Shown: positions 14,463-24,673, counted from the first letter of the stretch. The stretch: 28,918 nt of DNA from an uncultured Pedobacter sp. (GCF_946479715.1 NZ_CAMLHF010000051.1:1-28918), one strand, 5' to 3'. The notes: generated from the letters alone by a model not told the origin. Made by a program: numbers and translations.

Positions 14463-17400
14463 ATGAAAATCAAACAAATTATCCTCGCAGGGATTCCAAT
14501 GCTCTGTTTAACAGGGTTACAATCCTATGCGCATCCCGCTGATTACACCAAAATCAGTTCCGGTATGGGCAGTGTCGCCTTTTTTCAGGCACAGAAAATT
14601 GTGATTACAGGAACTGTGGTTGATGAAAAATCTCAACCCATTCCTGGTGTAGGGATCAAATCTCTCAAAACAAACAAATCTACCGTTACCAATGCCAGTG
14701 GTAAATTCAGTATTGAGGTAGATAATGCAAATGAACAGCTCACGTTCTCGTATATCGGGTATGCTACTCAAACGCGGGTCGCGGGGTCTGGAGCTTCACC
14801 ACTTACAATTAAAATGGTTCCAGCAGAAGGGGTAGATCTGGAAGATGTAGTGGTGATTGGGTATGGTACCTCCAAAAAGTCTGATTTAACGGGCGCAGTA
14901 GGTACGTTAAAAGCAGAGCAATTGCAGGAACGTCCGGCATCTTCTCTAAATCAGGCTTTAACAGGAAGGATCTCCGGGGTTCAGGTCAACACAAACTCAG
15001 GACGACCTGGGGGAAGGGCTAATGTAAGGATCCGTGGTTTTAGTTCCATCAACTCATCTAATAATCCATTGTATGTAGTAGATGGAGTTCAGTTGCCAAT
15101 GGGGAATCAAGCTCAGGCCAGTCAGGCGATTGACTACATCAATCCTAATGACATCGTTTCGGTTGAAGTATTGAAAGACGCATCCTCTACGGCAATTTAT
15201 GGTTCAAGGGGAGCGAACGGGGTTATCTTAGTTACTACCAAGCGCGGAAAGACCGGCGAGAGTAGGATAGATTATAACGTTGATGTAAGCGTACCATCGG
15301 TAGGGCCTAATTTTCCAAAAGTGTTAAATGCGAAAGAATTCCTGGCAGTGGAAGATCTGGCGTATAAAAACATGGAGAAATATGATCCGGCAGGATGGGC
15401 AGCAGGTAAATATGTTACAAGAAACCCGGCACTGGCCAGAAAAGACCCGAGGTTGTTTGACAGCAGCGGCAATCCTTATTTTGATACCGACTGGCTTAAA
15501 GAGGCTACTCAGAACAAACTATCTCAAAATCATGAGCTTGGTTTTAGTGGAGGTAATGAGCGCACAACTTATGCCTTTTCAATCGGACACAGAAATGATC
15601 AGGGACTGATCAAGACCTCATTCCTCAAAAGATATTCTGGCAGGTTCAGTATTGACGACCAGGTTAAACCATGGTTAAAGGTAGGAGGTACGCTAAGCTA
15701 CACCAATCAGAACGAAAATCTGGTAGATCAAAGTGATCAGGTAGCGCGTAGTATTGTGGAAGATTTTCCGTTTTTACCTGTAAAATACAGTAACGGTTTT
15801 TATGCTGATAACAGAGACTATCCAAATGCCGAGGGCCGATTCAATGTAGTACATAGACTGTATGATACTAAGTTTTTACTTGGAACCCAAACAACGCTAG
15901 GAAGTATGTATTCAAATATCAAGTTTGCCGAAGGTTTAGAAATGAAGACCATAATAGGTGCGAATATTATTTCACAGGAAAACAATGAATATAGTGGGCG
16001 TACCTTGAATATTTCTGATCAGGGTTATGCTGCCGGACGTACGAGGAAGGAAGCTTTCTGGTCTATAGAAAATTTCCTGACCTACAACAAGCGCTTTAAC
16101 GAGAATCACTCCATTACTGGTTTATTAGGGTTGTCCTGGCAGAAAAGCACCTTCAATAACATCAGCTCTGAGGTAAGGGGTTTTGCAACTGATTATTTTG
16201 AATTTAACAATTTGGGAGCAGGCAGTTTGAATCCGCAAGTCGGATCCAATAGATCGCTGCAGCAACTTAACTCTTATTTTGGTAGACTAAATTATAGTTT
16301 TAAGGATAGGTACTTGTTCACTGTTACCGGTCGCGCGGACGGCTCCTCAAAGTTTGGCGAAAGTAACAAATATTCGTTCTTTCCTTCTGCTGCAATTGCA
16401 TGGAGAGTCTCTGAAGAGAACTTCTTAAAAGACAACCGCGTTATTTCTAATTTAAAACTTCGCAGTAGCATCGGAGTTACAGGTAACTCCGAAATACCAC
16501 CATACTCATCACTTCCCTTGCTGGGCACCAATTATCCCGCAGTTATTAATGATGTAAGAGTAGTTGGAACAGGTCTAAACAGACTTGCTAATCCCGATCT
16601 TCGCTGGGAAAAGACCACACAAAGCGATGTTGGTGTTGAACTGGGAATGTTTGGTGGCAGAATATCACTGGAGTTGGATCTTTATTATAGGAAAACCACT
16701 GACATGTTGCTAGATGCGCCGGTTCCCCGTACAAGTGGTTTTGTAAATATCCGAAAAAATATCGGATCTATGGAGAATAAAGGGTTGGAAGCTGCATTGA
16801 ATACCACAAACTTTGATTCAGAAGATTTTTCATGGAAAACGTCTTTTAATATATCCTTCAATAAAAACAAAATACTTTCGTTGGCAACACCTGCCGATAT
16901 CTTTGGTATAGGTGGTCCTAACTTTACCAATCCAACTAATATTATCCGTGTTGGAGAGGCTGCCGGTTCATTCTGGGGACTTACCCGTTTGGGTGTTTGG
17001 TCTGAAGCAGAGCGGGCAGAAGCAGCTAAGTTTGTGAGTTATCGAAATGGAAATACAATTTTGCCAGGTGATATTAAATATCTTGATGTGAATGGAGATT
17101 ATGCTATAAATGATGCCGACAGATCAATTATTGGTAATGGTAGTCCGGACGCCTGGGGTGCATTATCCAATACTTTCCGCTATAAGAATGTTGACCTAAC
17201 TGTTGAACTTCAGTATTCAGTTGGAGCAGACGTGATGGATATGACCACTCACTCGAGTGAAGACAGGGTTTCTCTGGCCAACAGTTATGCTACGGTATTG
17301 AATGCATGGACTCCTCAAAACCAGAATACGCAGATTGCTGAAATCCGTGATACTCGTGCAGGATATGTAACTAATGTGGATACCCACTGGATCAAAGATG

Positions 17401-17666
17401 GCTCGTTCATCCGTGGCCGGAATGTATTGCTAGGATATACCTTCGCCAATTCGATTGTGCAAAAAATGAGATTGAACAGATTAAGAGTCTATGTGTCTGC
17501 ACAAAACCTCTTTTTGATTACCAGTAAAGAGCTTCAGGGAGACCCTGAAACAACACCAACAGGTGGGTATGCAAATGATGGCAATAACGTATTCTCGCAG
17601 GGAATGAACTGGCACAGCTACCCAAGACCAACAATCTTCATGTTGGGTTTAAATATAGGTTTGTAA
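14463..17666 (+). CDS. SusC/RagA family TonB-dependent outer-membrane transporter (first copy)
   Basis: The 1067-residue protein imports oligosaccharides across the outer membrane together with the SusD lipoprotein encoded next. A signal peptide covers about 1-23 (cleavage after SYA). A carboxypeptidase-regulatory-like domain lies at about 46-118 (starting IVITGTVVDEKSQPIPGVG), followed by the DVVVIGYGT segment (128-136) that marks SusC proteins. The plug domain covers about 140-255 with the diagnostic NPLYVVDGVQ at 201-210 and DASSTAIYGSRGANGVILVTTK after it. A long beta-barrel ends in a C-terminal membrane-insertion strand (TIFMLGLNIGL). No STN secretin-like domain is present, so it is not tied to an anti-sigma/ECF pair. 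Its first 135 residues closely resemble those of the second SusC (19875-22934), while the plug differs more. Confidence 0.95.
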   Translation: MKIKQIILAGIPMLCLTGLQSYAHPADYTKISSGMGSVAFFQAQKIVITGTVVDEKSQPIPGVGIKSLKTNKSTVTNASGKFSIEVDNANEQLTFSYIGYATQTRVAGSGASPLTIKMVPAEGVDLEDVVVIGYGTSKKSDLTGAVGTLKAEQLQERPASSLNQALTGRISGVQVNTNSGRPGGRANVRIRGFSSINSSNNPLYVVDGVQLPMGNQAQASQAIDYINPNDIVSVEVLKDASSTAIYGSRGANGVILVTTKRGKTGESRIDYNVDVSVPSVGPNFPKVLNAKEFLAVEDLAYKNMEKYDPAGWAAGKYVTRNPALARKDPRLFDSSGNPYFDTDWLKEATQNKLSQNHELGFSGGNERTTYAFSIGHRNDQGLIKTSFLKRYSGRFSIDDQVKPWLKVGGTLSYTNQNENLVDQSDQVARSIVEDFPFLPVKYSNGFYADNRDYPNAEGRFNVVHRLYDTKFLLGTQTTLGSMYSNIKFAEGLEMKTIIGANIISQENNEYSGRTLNISDQGYAAGRTRKEAFWSIENFLTYNKRFNENHSITGLLGLSWQKSTFNNISSEVRGFATDYFEFNNLGAGSLNPQVGSNRSLQQLNSYFGRLNYSFKDRYLFTVTGRADGSSKFGESNKYSFFPSAAIAWRVSEENFLKDNRVISNLKLRSSIGVTGNSEIPPYSSLPLLGTNYPAVINDVRVVGTGLNRLANPDLRWEKTTQSDVGVELGMFGGRISLELDLYYRKTTDMLLDAPVPRTSGFVNIRKNIGSMENKGLEAALNTTNFDSEDFSWKTSFNISFNKNKILSLATPADIFGIGGPNFTNPTNIIRVGEAAGSFWGLTRLGVWSEAERAEAAKFVSYRNGNTILPGDIKYLDVNGDYAINDADRSIIGNGSPDAWGALSNTFRYKNVDLTVELQYSVGADVMDMTTHSSEDRVSLANSYATVLNAWTPQNQNTQIAEIRDTRAGYVTNVDTHWIKDGSFIRGRNVLLGYTFANSIVQKMRLNRLRVYVSAQNLFLITSKELQGDPETTPTGGYANDGNNVFSQGMNWHSYPRPTIFMLGLNIGL

Positions 17667-17720
17667 TGTTTTTATTAATTCATTTTAATGATGCGATTAA
17701 CACTTAAAAAAGATATACTG

Positions 17721-19277
17721 ATGAAAATTAACATAATAAAACATATTAGCAGTGCGGCCCTTTTTGGACTATTACTGCTCGGATCAGGTTGTACAAAGTT
17801 TCTCGATGAGCGCGATCCTTCAAACCTGGCACCTGATAACTTCTATACCATACCGGAACATGCTGAAGCAGCAATAGCCTCAGTATATGCAGGGACACGA
17901 TTTATTGGCGATGGGGCAGGAATCTTCTCTTCAAACTGGCAATTGCTGGAAGCAGTGACAGGAACTTCTACCACAGAAACAGCTCAAAACTCCGACCTAA
18001 ATAACTTGTACGGACTGATTTACGACCCGAATACGGGACATGTAATCAATTACTGGAATGGTATATACCGAGTTATTGCTCAGGCAAATCTGGTTCTTGA
18101 CAAAGTTCCAGGTATTACGCCTATGGATGATGCACAAAAGAAACGCATTTTAGGCGAAGCAAAATTCCTCCGTGCATGGGCATATTTCTATGCAGTAAGG
18201 TTGTGGGGAGATGTACCATTAATCACGAAACCACAAACACTACAGTCTGAAGATTTTTTCCCTAAGCGGGCTACAGCTGAGAGTGTATATGCTTTAATTG
18301 TAGAAGATTTGATTGCTGCTGAAGATGCGGGATTACCTTGGATGAATAAGAACGGCAGGGTATCGCTGGCAGCAGTTAAGTCGGAACTGGCGTTGGTTTA
18401 CCTGACAATGGCTGGCTTCCCACTGAGCAAAGGAGCGACTCATTACAAATTGGCAGCGGATAAAGCCAATGAGGTGATCACTTATGCAAAAGCGAATCCG
18501 GCAGCGATTGATCTTTTTGCAACGTATGCCGAGGTACACAAAGAAACATTGAAAAATGAAAAAGAACACATTTTCATGATCCAATACAATTCAGTAGTTG
18601 CAGGTAACCCGATGGACAATATGTATCCAAACTTCAAACCGGTTACATTTAATGGTGCATCGGGTACTGGAAGTACCGTTCCTACCCGTCAGTTTTATAA
18701 TTCCTATGAAGCGGGAGATGAACGTGCAAAAGACAGGGAAGGGTATTTTTATACCAGCTATTTTACTAACGGTAATGGAGCATTATTTCAATTGGGAGCA
18801 CCCTATATATTCAAACACTTTAATACAATAGCCAATGGTTCTTCGGGTGTAGCGGGTACGCGCAATAACAATTTGAATGTGCCGTTGATCCGCTACGCGG
18901 AAATTCTGCTTGTTTACGCCGAAGCTCAAAACGAGTTAGGTGCTCCAACGCAGGATGCTTATGATGCCTTTAAGCGCATTCGCGATCGCGCAAAACTGGT
19001 AACTCCTGCATTTGGCACTTTCAATCAGACGACATTCCGTGAAGCAGTCTGGAGAGAGCGCTGGCATGAGCTGTGCTATGAGCAAATTACCTGGTTTGAC
19101 ATGGTGCGACTTAGAAAGGTATACAACGAAACCACAAACGGCTTTGATAATTTTGTGGGGCACGTGAATCTGAGTTCCAATCAACCTTTGCAGAGCAAAC
19201 ATCTGCTTTTCCCTATTCCAAGACCTGAGTTGCAAAACAATCCTAACCTTGCCCCTCAGAATCCCGGATATCAATAA
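17721..19277 (+). CDS. SusD/RagB family glycan-binding outer-membrane lipoprotein (first copy)
   Basis: The 518-residue protein from ATG 17721 starts with a lipoprotein signal MKINIIKHISSAALFG and a lipobox ending LGSGC, then TKFLDERDPSNLAPDNFYT, the standard SusD N-terminus. An upstream ATG at 17688 is in frame, but it would put charged residues before the signal peptide. The N-terminal helical (TPR-like) SusD part covers about 25-270 (KRILGEAKFLRAWAYFYAVRLWGDVPLI is diagnostic). The C-terminal SusD_RagB part includes PLIRYAEILLVYAEAQNELG and RERWHELCYEQITWFDMVRLRK, and ends in NPGYQ. It forms the lid of the SusC pore. It follows susC by 54 bases and is closed by a strong terminator. Confidence 0.94.
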   Translation: MKINIIKHISSAALFGLLLLGSGCTKFLDERDPSNLAPDNFYTIPEHAEAAIASVYAGTRFIGDGAGIFSSNWQLLEAVTGTSTTETAQNSDLNNLYGLIYDPNTGHVINYWNGIYRVIAQANLVLDKVPGITPMDDAQKKRILGEAKFLRAWAYFYAVRLWGDVPLITKPQTLQSEDFFPKRATAESVYALIVEDLIAAEDAGLPWMNKNGRVSLAAVKSELALVYLTMAGFPLSKGATHYKLAADKANEVITYAKANPAAIDLFATYAEVHKETLKNEKEHIFMIQYNSVVAGNPMDNMYPNFKPVTFNGASGTGSTVPTRQFYNSYEAGDERAKDREGYFYTSYFTNGNGALFQLGAPYIFKHFNTIANGSSGVAGTRNNNLNVPLIRYAEILLVYAEAQNELGAPTQDAYDAFKRIRDRAKLVTPAFGTFNQTTFREAVWRERWHELCYEQITWFDMVRLRKVYNETTNGFDNFVGHVNLSSNQPLQSKHLLFPIPRPELQNNPNLAPQNPGYQ

Positions 19278-19300
19278 TATTAATAATAATTAACCAGCAT

Positions 19301-19340
19301 AGAGCCTGCAGTCATGTTTATACTGCAGGCTCTTTTTTTT
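19301..19340 (+). terminator. Intrinsic terminator after first susCD pair
   Basis: AGAGCCTGCAGT (19301-19312) pairs perfectly with ACTGCAGGCTCT (19322-19333) around a 9-base loop and runs into an eight-T tract. It separates the first susCD transcript from the second pair, so each pair has its own promoter. Confidence 0.95.
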
Positions 19341-19544
19341 TGTGATTTTTTTGCTACAAAGCGTAGAATTTTATCAATTATATGGCGTCTTTTTTTGCCT
19401 CAAATTCCTGTAGTAATTGCTTTGTTTTAAGGGGACTTAGCTCCAATTTTACCCTCATGTACTTTCAAATTGTAACAATATTGTTTGTAAAAAAAACAAA
19501 AAAAAAATTCTGGTTTGAACAATTTTCTTTAATATTGGCGTTGA

Positions 19545-19556
19545 TAAAACGTTTTA
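19545..19556. promoter_or_regulatory. LacI-family-like operator, distal copy before second susC
   Basis: TAAAACGTTTTA is a perfect 12-bp palindrome with central CG, identical to the copy at 19796-19807. Upstream it carries ATTGG six bases before the palindrome, as at the first susC operator. Confidence 0.65.
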
Positions 19557-19795
19557 CTGAAAACTACGTATACCAAATATTCATGAAAAACCAACGATTA
19601 TTCTTAGCCGCTGCTCTCTCACAAAACATTCAGGTTGTTCCGCTAAAAAAATATTTTCTTTTTATCAATAACCGCTTCAGGGTATAATCTTAAACCCTCT
19701 CTCAACTAATCTAATTTTCTCTCTTTTTTAGGCTACTTCCAAAGTAGAACCATAGACTTTTTATGTCTTGCGGTTTGATGTCTGGAAATAGCTAG

Positions 19796-19807
19796 TAAAA
19801 CGTTTTA
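19796..19807. promoter_or_regulatory. LacI-family-like operator, proximal copy before second susC
   Basis: TAAAACGTTTTA, identical to the distal copy 251 bp upstream and 67 bp before the susC ATG. This position suits direct repression of the second susCD transcript. Confidence 0.65.
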
Positions 19808-19874
19808 TGCGATTTTGTAACAGTATGAACTTGAAACATTTATTAACACTAACTATAATTTAAACTAAAAACCC

Positions 19875-22800
19875 ATGAACATTAAACTACTAATTGGTAC
19901 GGGGGTATGTCTACTCTGTTCCATGAGTTTTCGAAGCTACTCTGCTACAGAGGGTTATCTGGAAACGAATAATTTAAGCCGGACCTTGTCTAAGCCGGAT
20001 AGACAGGCTATTGCACGTAAAGTAATCATAACAGGGGTAGTCCTGGACGAAAAATCTCAACCTATACCAGGTGTTGGGGTTAAAACAGCCTCAAATAAAG
20101 CTACAGTAACTGATGCCAATGGTAAATTTAGCATCGAAGCGGAAAGCGAGACTGAATTAATTACTTTCTCTTATTTAGGTTATGCTACACAAAGTAAAGC
20201 TGCTGGGAATGGTACTGCTCCGTTAACTATTAAAATGGCTCTTGATGAAGGTGTGAACCTTGATGATGTTGTTGTTGTAGGAGTAGGTTACGGAACATTA
20301 AAACAGAAAGAAGTTACTTCATCAGTGGCTCACGTGGGTAGAGAAGATTTCAGACAAAGCGGTTCGAGAAATCCACTAGACCTTATCCAAGGTAAAGTAG
20401 CTGGTCTTCAAATTTCCAGACCGGGTGGATCTAATCCTAATTCTGGTGTAAGTGTTCAGCTAAGAGGAGCAGTAACTGCTACAGGTAGCGGAACTCCTCT
20501 ATATGTAATTGACGGTATACCTGGTGGTAACCCAGATCTTTTGCAACAAGATGATATTGCTTCGGTAGACATCTTGAAAGACGGATCTGGAGCTGCAATA
20601 TATGGTACCAGTGCCAATGCCGGTGTAATTCTAATTACTACCAAGAAAGGTAAATCAGGACCTGCTACATTTGATTACTCTTCATACTTTAGAAAAGAGT
20701 ATATCCAAAACAGACCAGATTTCTTAACAGCTGATGAGTACAGACAGAAAATTGCTTCTGGCGAACTTAAACAACAAGACTTTGGTCATAGTACTGATTT
20801 TTTTGATGACTTGATCAATCACAACAACTTTTCTCAGAATCATAACCTGGCATTAACCGGTGGTTCCGATAAAACCAGCTATCGTGCTAGTGTAAATTAC
20901 AGGAATCTTGATGGTATTGCCCGTGAAAACGGTCGCGAGGAATATGGACTGCGTTTAAATGTAAATCAAAAGGGATTAGATGATAAGTTAAATGTGCAGC
21001 TTAATTTAGCTACCAACATCAACAAAGCAAACTTGTTAGGAGGTGGCGGTTGGGAAAGCGAATCTACAAAAAACCCAACATTATCTAATTTTAATGACGA
21101 TGGCAGTTACCGTTTTGACTTAACCAGTACCAATGAGTATGCGCGTTTAGCCCAGCAAACCTCGTATAGGAAACAGCAAACGAGCTCTGCAGATGCAAAG
21201 GCAGACCTGGAAATTGTTAAGGGACTGAAAGCTTCAATTTTCGGATCTGTACAACGCAACAGCTATACTGACGGACAATACCGTTTGAAAGCGAGTGAAG
21301 ATTCAATGGAAAATACAGATTTTCCAGGCGGCGGATACGCTTATAAAGGTGATTTTTTAGAGCAGAAATATGCCTTGGAGCCAACAATTCAATATGAAAA
21401 TACTTTCGCTGATAAACATAAAATAACTGCAATCGGTGGTTACAGCTACAGATACGAGATTCAGGAAGCATCTAGTTTGGAAAACCGAGGCTTTATCAAT
21501 GATGTATTTCATGAAGATAATATTGGTGCTGGTGCAGCCCTTGGTGTTGGAAAAGCAGGTATGTCTAGCTCAAAATCTGACAACACTTTGATCGCCTTTT
21601 TTGGAAGAGTGAACTATGTTTTCAATGACAAGTATATGGCGCAATTTATTTTACGTCACGAGGGTTCTTCGAAATTTGGTAAAAATAACAGATGGGGTAA
21701 TTTCCCCGCAGTATCTCTTGGATGGAATATGTCTCAGGAAAATTTCATGAAGGATGTTAAATTTATCAATTATCTGAAATTGAGAGCTGGTTATGGTATG
21801 ACTGGGAATGCACCTACAGCAAATAATGTTTCAAGAGTTATGCTTGGTGGGGGCGGTAAATACCTGTATCCGGATGGTAGCTATTATGAAACATATGGCC
21901 CAACCACCAACTATAACCCTGATTTGAAATGGGAATCAAAAAGAGAGTTAAATATTGGTGTTGACTTTACCATGTTCGATAATAAATTGACCGGATCATT
22001 GGATGTATTTAACCGTAAAACCAAAGATCTCCTTGATCGTTATACCTCTCCTCAGCCTCCTTACGTAGTGAGGGAAATTTGGACTAACGTAGGTACATTT
22101 TCATCGAAAGGGATTGAGTTAGCATTAGGCTATAAAGCCATTACTACAGAAGATTTTTCTTGGAATACCAATTTAACAGCTAGTACTACCAAGAACGTCA
22201 TGGATAGCTATTCGAACTCTCAATATGTTGTTAAGTTTATTCAAAAAGGAGACATACAAGGAGCAGGTGACCTGGGACAAGCTTTTACCATTTTTGAAGG
22301 TAAAGAAATCGGTGTATTCTATGGAAAAAGATTTGCTGGTTTTACAGACGATGGAAAGTGGTTATTCTACAATAGAAATGGTGAAAAAGTTAGAAATGAT
22401 CAAATCAACAATTCAAGAGATGATTTGAATGCAACAGATCTTGCACCCATTGGAAATGCAGTACCTAAGTACTATGCGTCATGGGCTAACAATTTCAGAT
22501 ATAAAAACTTTGATTTAAGCATCTTCCTTAGAGGAAAATTTGACTTTGATATATTAAATACAACAGCTTTAAGCTACGGCAATAAATCTGCCTGGAGTGG
22601 AAACATCTTAAAAGAAGCCTTCACCAAATACAGCCAAATCAACGATACTTACATGTATTCTGATTACTATGTAGAGAACGGAAGCTTTGTGAAAATTGAC
22701 GAGATCACTTTAGGGTACAACTTCAAATTGAAAACTAAAGGCTTGAGAAACCTGAGGGTATATGTTACAGGTCAGAACTTAGCTACAATCACAGGTTATT

Positions 22801-22934
22801 CTGGTAATGATCCAGACTATGTACTCGATACAGGAATTGGTAATGAGGACAACGGAAGATTTTTGGGTATCGACACCAGAGGCCCTTATCCAAGTACACG
22901 TTCTTTCTTAGTGGGCCTAAATGTTGGATTTTAA
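19875..22934 (+). CDS. SusC/RagA family TonB-dependent outer-membrane transporter (second copy)
   Basis: The 1019-residue protein has a signal peptide (about 1-23) and a polar stretch to about 48. The regulatory-like domain starts at IITGVVLDEKSQPIPGVG (51-68) and is followed by DVVVVGVGYGT (131-141). The plug domain contains TPLYVIDGIPGG and SVDILKDGSGAAIYGTSANAG, and the barrel ends in RSFLVGLNVGF. It has no STN domain. It imports oligosaccharides with the SusD encoded 11 bases downstream. By hand alignment about two thirds of the roughly 83 residues of the regulatory domain match the first SusC, whereas the plug and barrel diverge, so the two transporters probably prefer different oligosaccharides of related glycans. 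Two operators and a long leader precede it. Confidence 0.95.
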   Translation: MNIKLLIGTGVCLLCSMSFRSYSATEGYLETNNLSRTLSKPDRQAIARKVIITGVVLDEKSQPIPGVGVKTASNKATVTDANGKFSIEAESETELITFSYLGYATQSKAAGNGTAPLTIKMALDEGVNLDDVVVVGVGYGTLKQKEVTSSVAHVGREDFRQSGSRNPLDLIQGKVAGLQISRPGGSNPNSGVSVQLRGAVTATGSGTPLYVIDGIPGGNPDLLQQDDIASVDILKDGSGAAIYGTSANAGVILITTKKGKSGPATFDYSSYFRKEYIQNRPDFLTADEYRQKIASGELKQQDFGHSTDFFDDLINHNNFSQNHNLALTGGSDKTSYRASVNYRNLDGIARENGREEYGLRLNVNQKGLDDKLNVQLNLATNINKANLLGGGGWESESTKNPTLSNFNDDGSYRFDLTSTNEYARLAQQTSYRKQQTSSADAKADLEIVKGLKASIFGSVQRNSYTDGQYRLKASEDSMENTDFPGGGYAYKGDFLEQKYALEPTIQYENTFADKHKITAIGGYSYRYEIQEASSLENRGFINDVFHEDNIGAGAALGVGKAGMSSSKSDNTLIAFFGRVNYVFNDKYMAQFILRHEGSSKFGKNNRWGNFPAVSLGWNMSQENFMKDVKFINYLKLRAGYGMTGNAPTANNVSRVMLGGGGKYLYPDGSYYETYGPTTNYNPDLKWESKRELNIGVDFTMFDNKLTGSLDVFNRKTKDLLDRYTSPQPPYVVREIWTNVGTFSSKGIELALGYKAITTEDFSWNTNLTASTTKNVMDSYSNSQYVVKFIQKGDIQGAGDLGQAFTIFEGKEIGVFYGKRFAGFTDDGKWLFYNRNGEKVRNDQINNSRDDLNATDLAPIGNAVPKYYASWANNFRYKNFDLSIFLRGKFDFDILNTTALSYGNKSAWSGNILKEAFTKYSQINDTYMYSDYYVENGSFVKIDEITLGYNFKLKTKGLRNLRVYVTGQNLATITGYSGNDPDYVLDTGIGNEDNGRFLGIDTRGPYPSTRSFLVGLNVGF

Positions 22935-22945
22935 TTAATAAAAAA

Positions 22946-24598
22946 ATGAAAAGTAAATCACTTATATATACTGCATTGGTCGGCGCATTGTGCTTAACAA
23001 ACGCTTGTACCAAACTTGATGAAAATGCGTATAACGAAATTGCTGCGGATGATTTCTATAACAATAAAACTGAAGTTATATCTGCTGTTTTAAGACCATA
23101 CACTCACGCTAATGCATGGGCTACACCTTCCGGACAAGATGGTTGGTGGAGACTTGCAGAACTATCCGGGGATCAATTGGCATGGCCAACTAAAGGTCGC
23201 CATGGTGAAGATGGGGGTAAATGGAAAAGATTACATTATCATACCTGGACTGTTGACGAGGGAGGAATTAACAATGCATGGGTACTGATGTACTGGGGAA
23301 TGGGTCTTTGTAACAGTGCAATTTCAAATATCGAGACTCGTGATATTGCAAAAATGGGTATTACACAAGCAGAGAAAGATGCCTATATCGCTGAATTGAA
23401 GTTGCTTCGTGCTTTCCATTATTTAAAGCTAATGGACTTATTTGGGAATATTCCGATCACAACAGCGATTCCAGAAGGTTCATCTGTTGAACTTCCTAAT
23501 ACTACTAATAGAGCTGAAGTATTTGCATTTATTGAGAGTGAGATTAAAGCTAATATTGAAAAAGCGCCTAAGGCATCTAGAGCCACGCTTGGCCGTATGA
23601 ATCAGGCAGCTGGTTATGCAATGCTGGCGGAGCTTTATTTGAACGCAGAGGCATGGATAGGCACTCCTAGATGGGATGATTGTATTGCGGCAACTGATAA
23701 AATAATCTCTGGCGAAGCCGGTGGTCAAAATGGTGCCATGGTTTTAGATCCAAATATTTCAGATCAGTTTAACAGCACAAATGATCTGTCTAAAGAGGTG
23801 ATTTTCTCAATTGCTTACGATTATAAAATTGCCAATTTTGCTACGGGCTTTCCTTCAGAGTTTTATCACTTTAAACAACAGGAAATCTATGGTGGTGGTC
23901 GCAATGGTAATGATGGTATCGTTGTTATTCCTGGTGTATATACTACATTTAAAGATGCTGACAAGCGCAAATCTGACTGGTTGTTAATTGGTAAAATGGT
24001 TAAGTTTTCGGATGGAAAAACACCTGTTTTGGCTTCTGAGGAGTATAAGGACCAGCAATTGGAATTTGTTGATGCAATCCGTAAAATCAAAACTGGCTCT
24101 ACTGTTTCTAATATGAGTGAAGGTGAAGAGAACAGTGGTGTTCGTTTTAATAAATATAAGTTAGGTAATCAATTTCCTGGACCGGGCGGAAAACCTGAAA
24201 TTGATCCCAATTACAACAATACGGACTGGAACATCTATCGTTTAACCTGGATTTACTTTGCAAAAGCAGAAGCGATCATGCGTAAAAATGGTGGTGTTGC
24301 AAATGCAGAAGCTGTACAGTTAGTTAATGATTGTAAAAAACGTGCATTCACTGAAGCTGACTGGGCTGCTAATGCATATACTGCTACAACACTTACAATG
24401 GATGAGTTGTTAGCTGAACGCGGACGTGAGTTTATTTTTGAAGGTTTCAGAAGAGATGACTTAATCCGCTTTGGAAAATTTGCTACAGGTTCATGGTGGG
24501 ATCATACACCTACCAGTGCAAACAAGGCATTATATCCAATTCCACAGCAGCAACGTAATTTAAATGCTAAGCTTACTCAGAACCCAGGTTATAATTAA
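22946..24598 (+). CDS. SusD/RagB family glycan-binding outer-membrane lipoprotein (second copy)
   Basis: The 550-residue protein has a lipoprotein signal (MKSKSLIYTALVGALCLTNA, lipid Cys21) followed by TKLDENAYNEIAADDFY. SusD hallmarks are the IAELKLLRAFHYLKLMDLFGNIPI helix segment near 150-172, IYRLTWIYFAKAEAIMR in the C-terminal part, LLAERGREFIFEGFRRDDLIRFGKF, and the ending LTQNPGYN. The N-terminal region is unusually Trp-rich (PSGQDGWWRLAELSGDQLAW and KWKRLHYHTW), which could supply aromatic sugar-stacking residues. It starts 11 bases after the second susC in the same operon and is followed by a terminator. Confidence 0.94.
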   Translation: MKSKSLIYTALVGALCLTNACTKLDENAYNEIAADDFYNNKTEVISAVLRPYTHANAWATPSGQDGWWRLAELSGDQLAWPTKGRHGEDGGKWKRLHYHTWTVDEGGINNAWVLMYWGMGLCNSAISNIETRDIAKMGITQAEKDAYIAELKLLRAFHYLKLMDLFGNIPITTAIPEGSSVELPNTTNRAEVFAFIESEIKANIEKAPKASRATLGRMNQAAGYAMLAELYLNAEAWIGTPRWDDCIAATDKIISGEAGGQNGAMVLDPNISDQFNSTNDLSKEVIFSIAYDYKIANFATGFPSEFYHFKQQEIYGGGRNGNDGIVVIPGVYTTFKDADKRKSDWLLIGKMVKFSDGKTPVLASEEYKDQQLEFVDAIRKIKTGSTVSNMSEGEENSGVRFNKYKLGNQFPGPGGKPEIDPNYNNTDWNIYRLTWIYFAKAEAIMRKNGGVANAEAVQLVNDCKKRAFTEADWAANAYTATTLTMDELLAERGREFIFEGFRRDDLIRFGKFATGSWWDHTPTSANKALYPIPQQQRNLNAKLTQNPGYN

Positions 24599-24631
24599 AT
24601 AAATAATTCCTTAGGATTTTCCTAAGTATCG

Positions 24632-24673
24632 AAGAACGGGTGATTGTTAACAACAATCACCCGTTCTGTTTTT
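24632..24673 (+). terminator. Intrinsic terminator after second susCD pair
   Basis: AGAACGGGTGATTGTT (24632-24647) pairs perfectly with AACAATCACCCGTTCT (24651-24666), leaving a 3-base loop, followed by GTTTTT. A smaller hairpin, CTTAGG/CCTAAG, lies just upstream at 24609-24625. The GH92 gene therefore needs its own promoter. Confidence 0.95.

Larger units (their letters stand above)
19341..19874. other. Long non-coding control region before second susC
   Basis: About 530 bp without a believable gene; one frame is open for 101 codons (19382-19687) but its product is low-complexity and unlike any protein I know. It contains two TAAAACGTTTTA palindromes (19545 and 19796), a perfect AACAATATTGTT palindrome at 19474-19485 and a poly-A stretch. 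It ends in a leader (ACTATAATTTAAACTAAAAA) like that of the first susC. The double operator with 251-bp spacing would allow DNA looping. No clear -7/-33 promoter was found. Confidence 0.6.

Noticed and set aside
19474..19485. AACAATATTGTT perfect palindrome
   Set aside because: Single AT-rich 12-mer in an AT-rich gap with no second copy seen; expected by chance often enough.
19382..19687. 101-codon plus-strand frame in the gap before the second susC
   Set aside because: It crosses an operator and a poly-A run, its product has a Lys/Phe low-complexity stretch, and no domain is recognisable.
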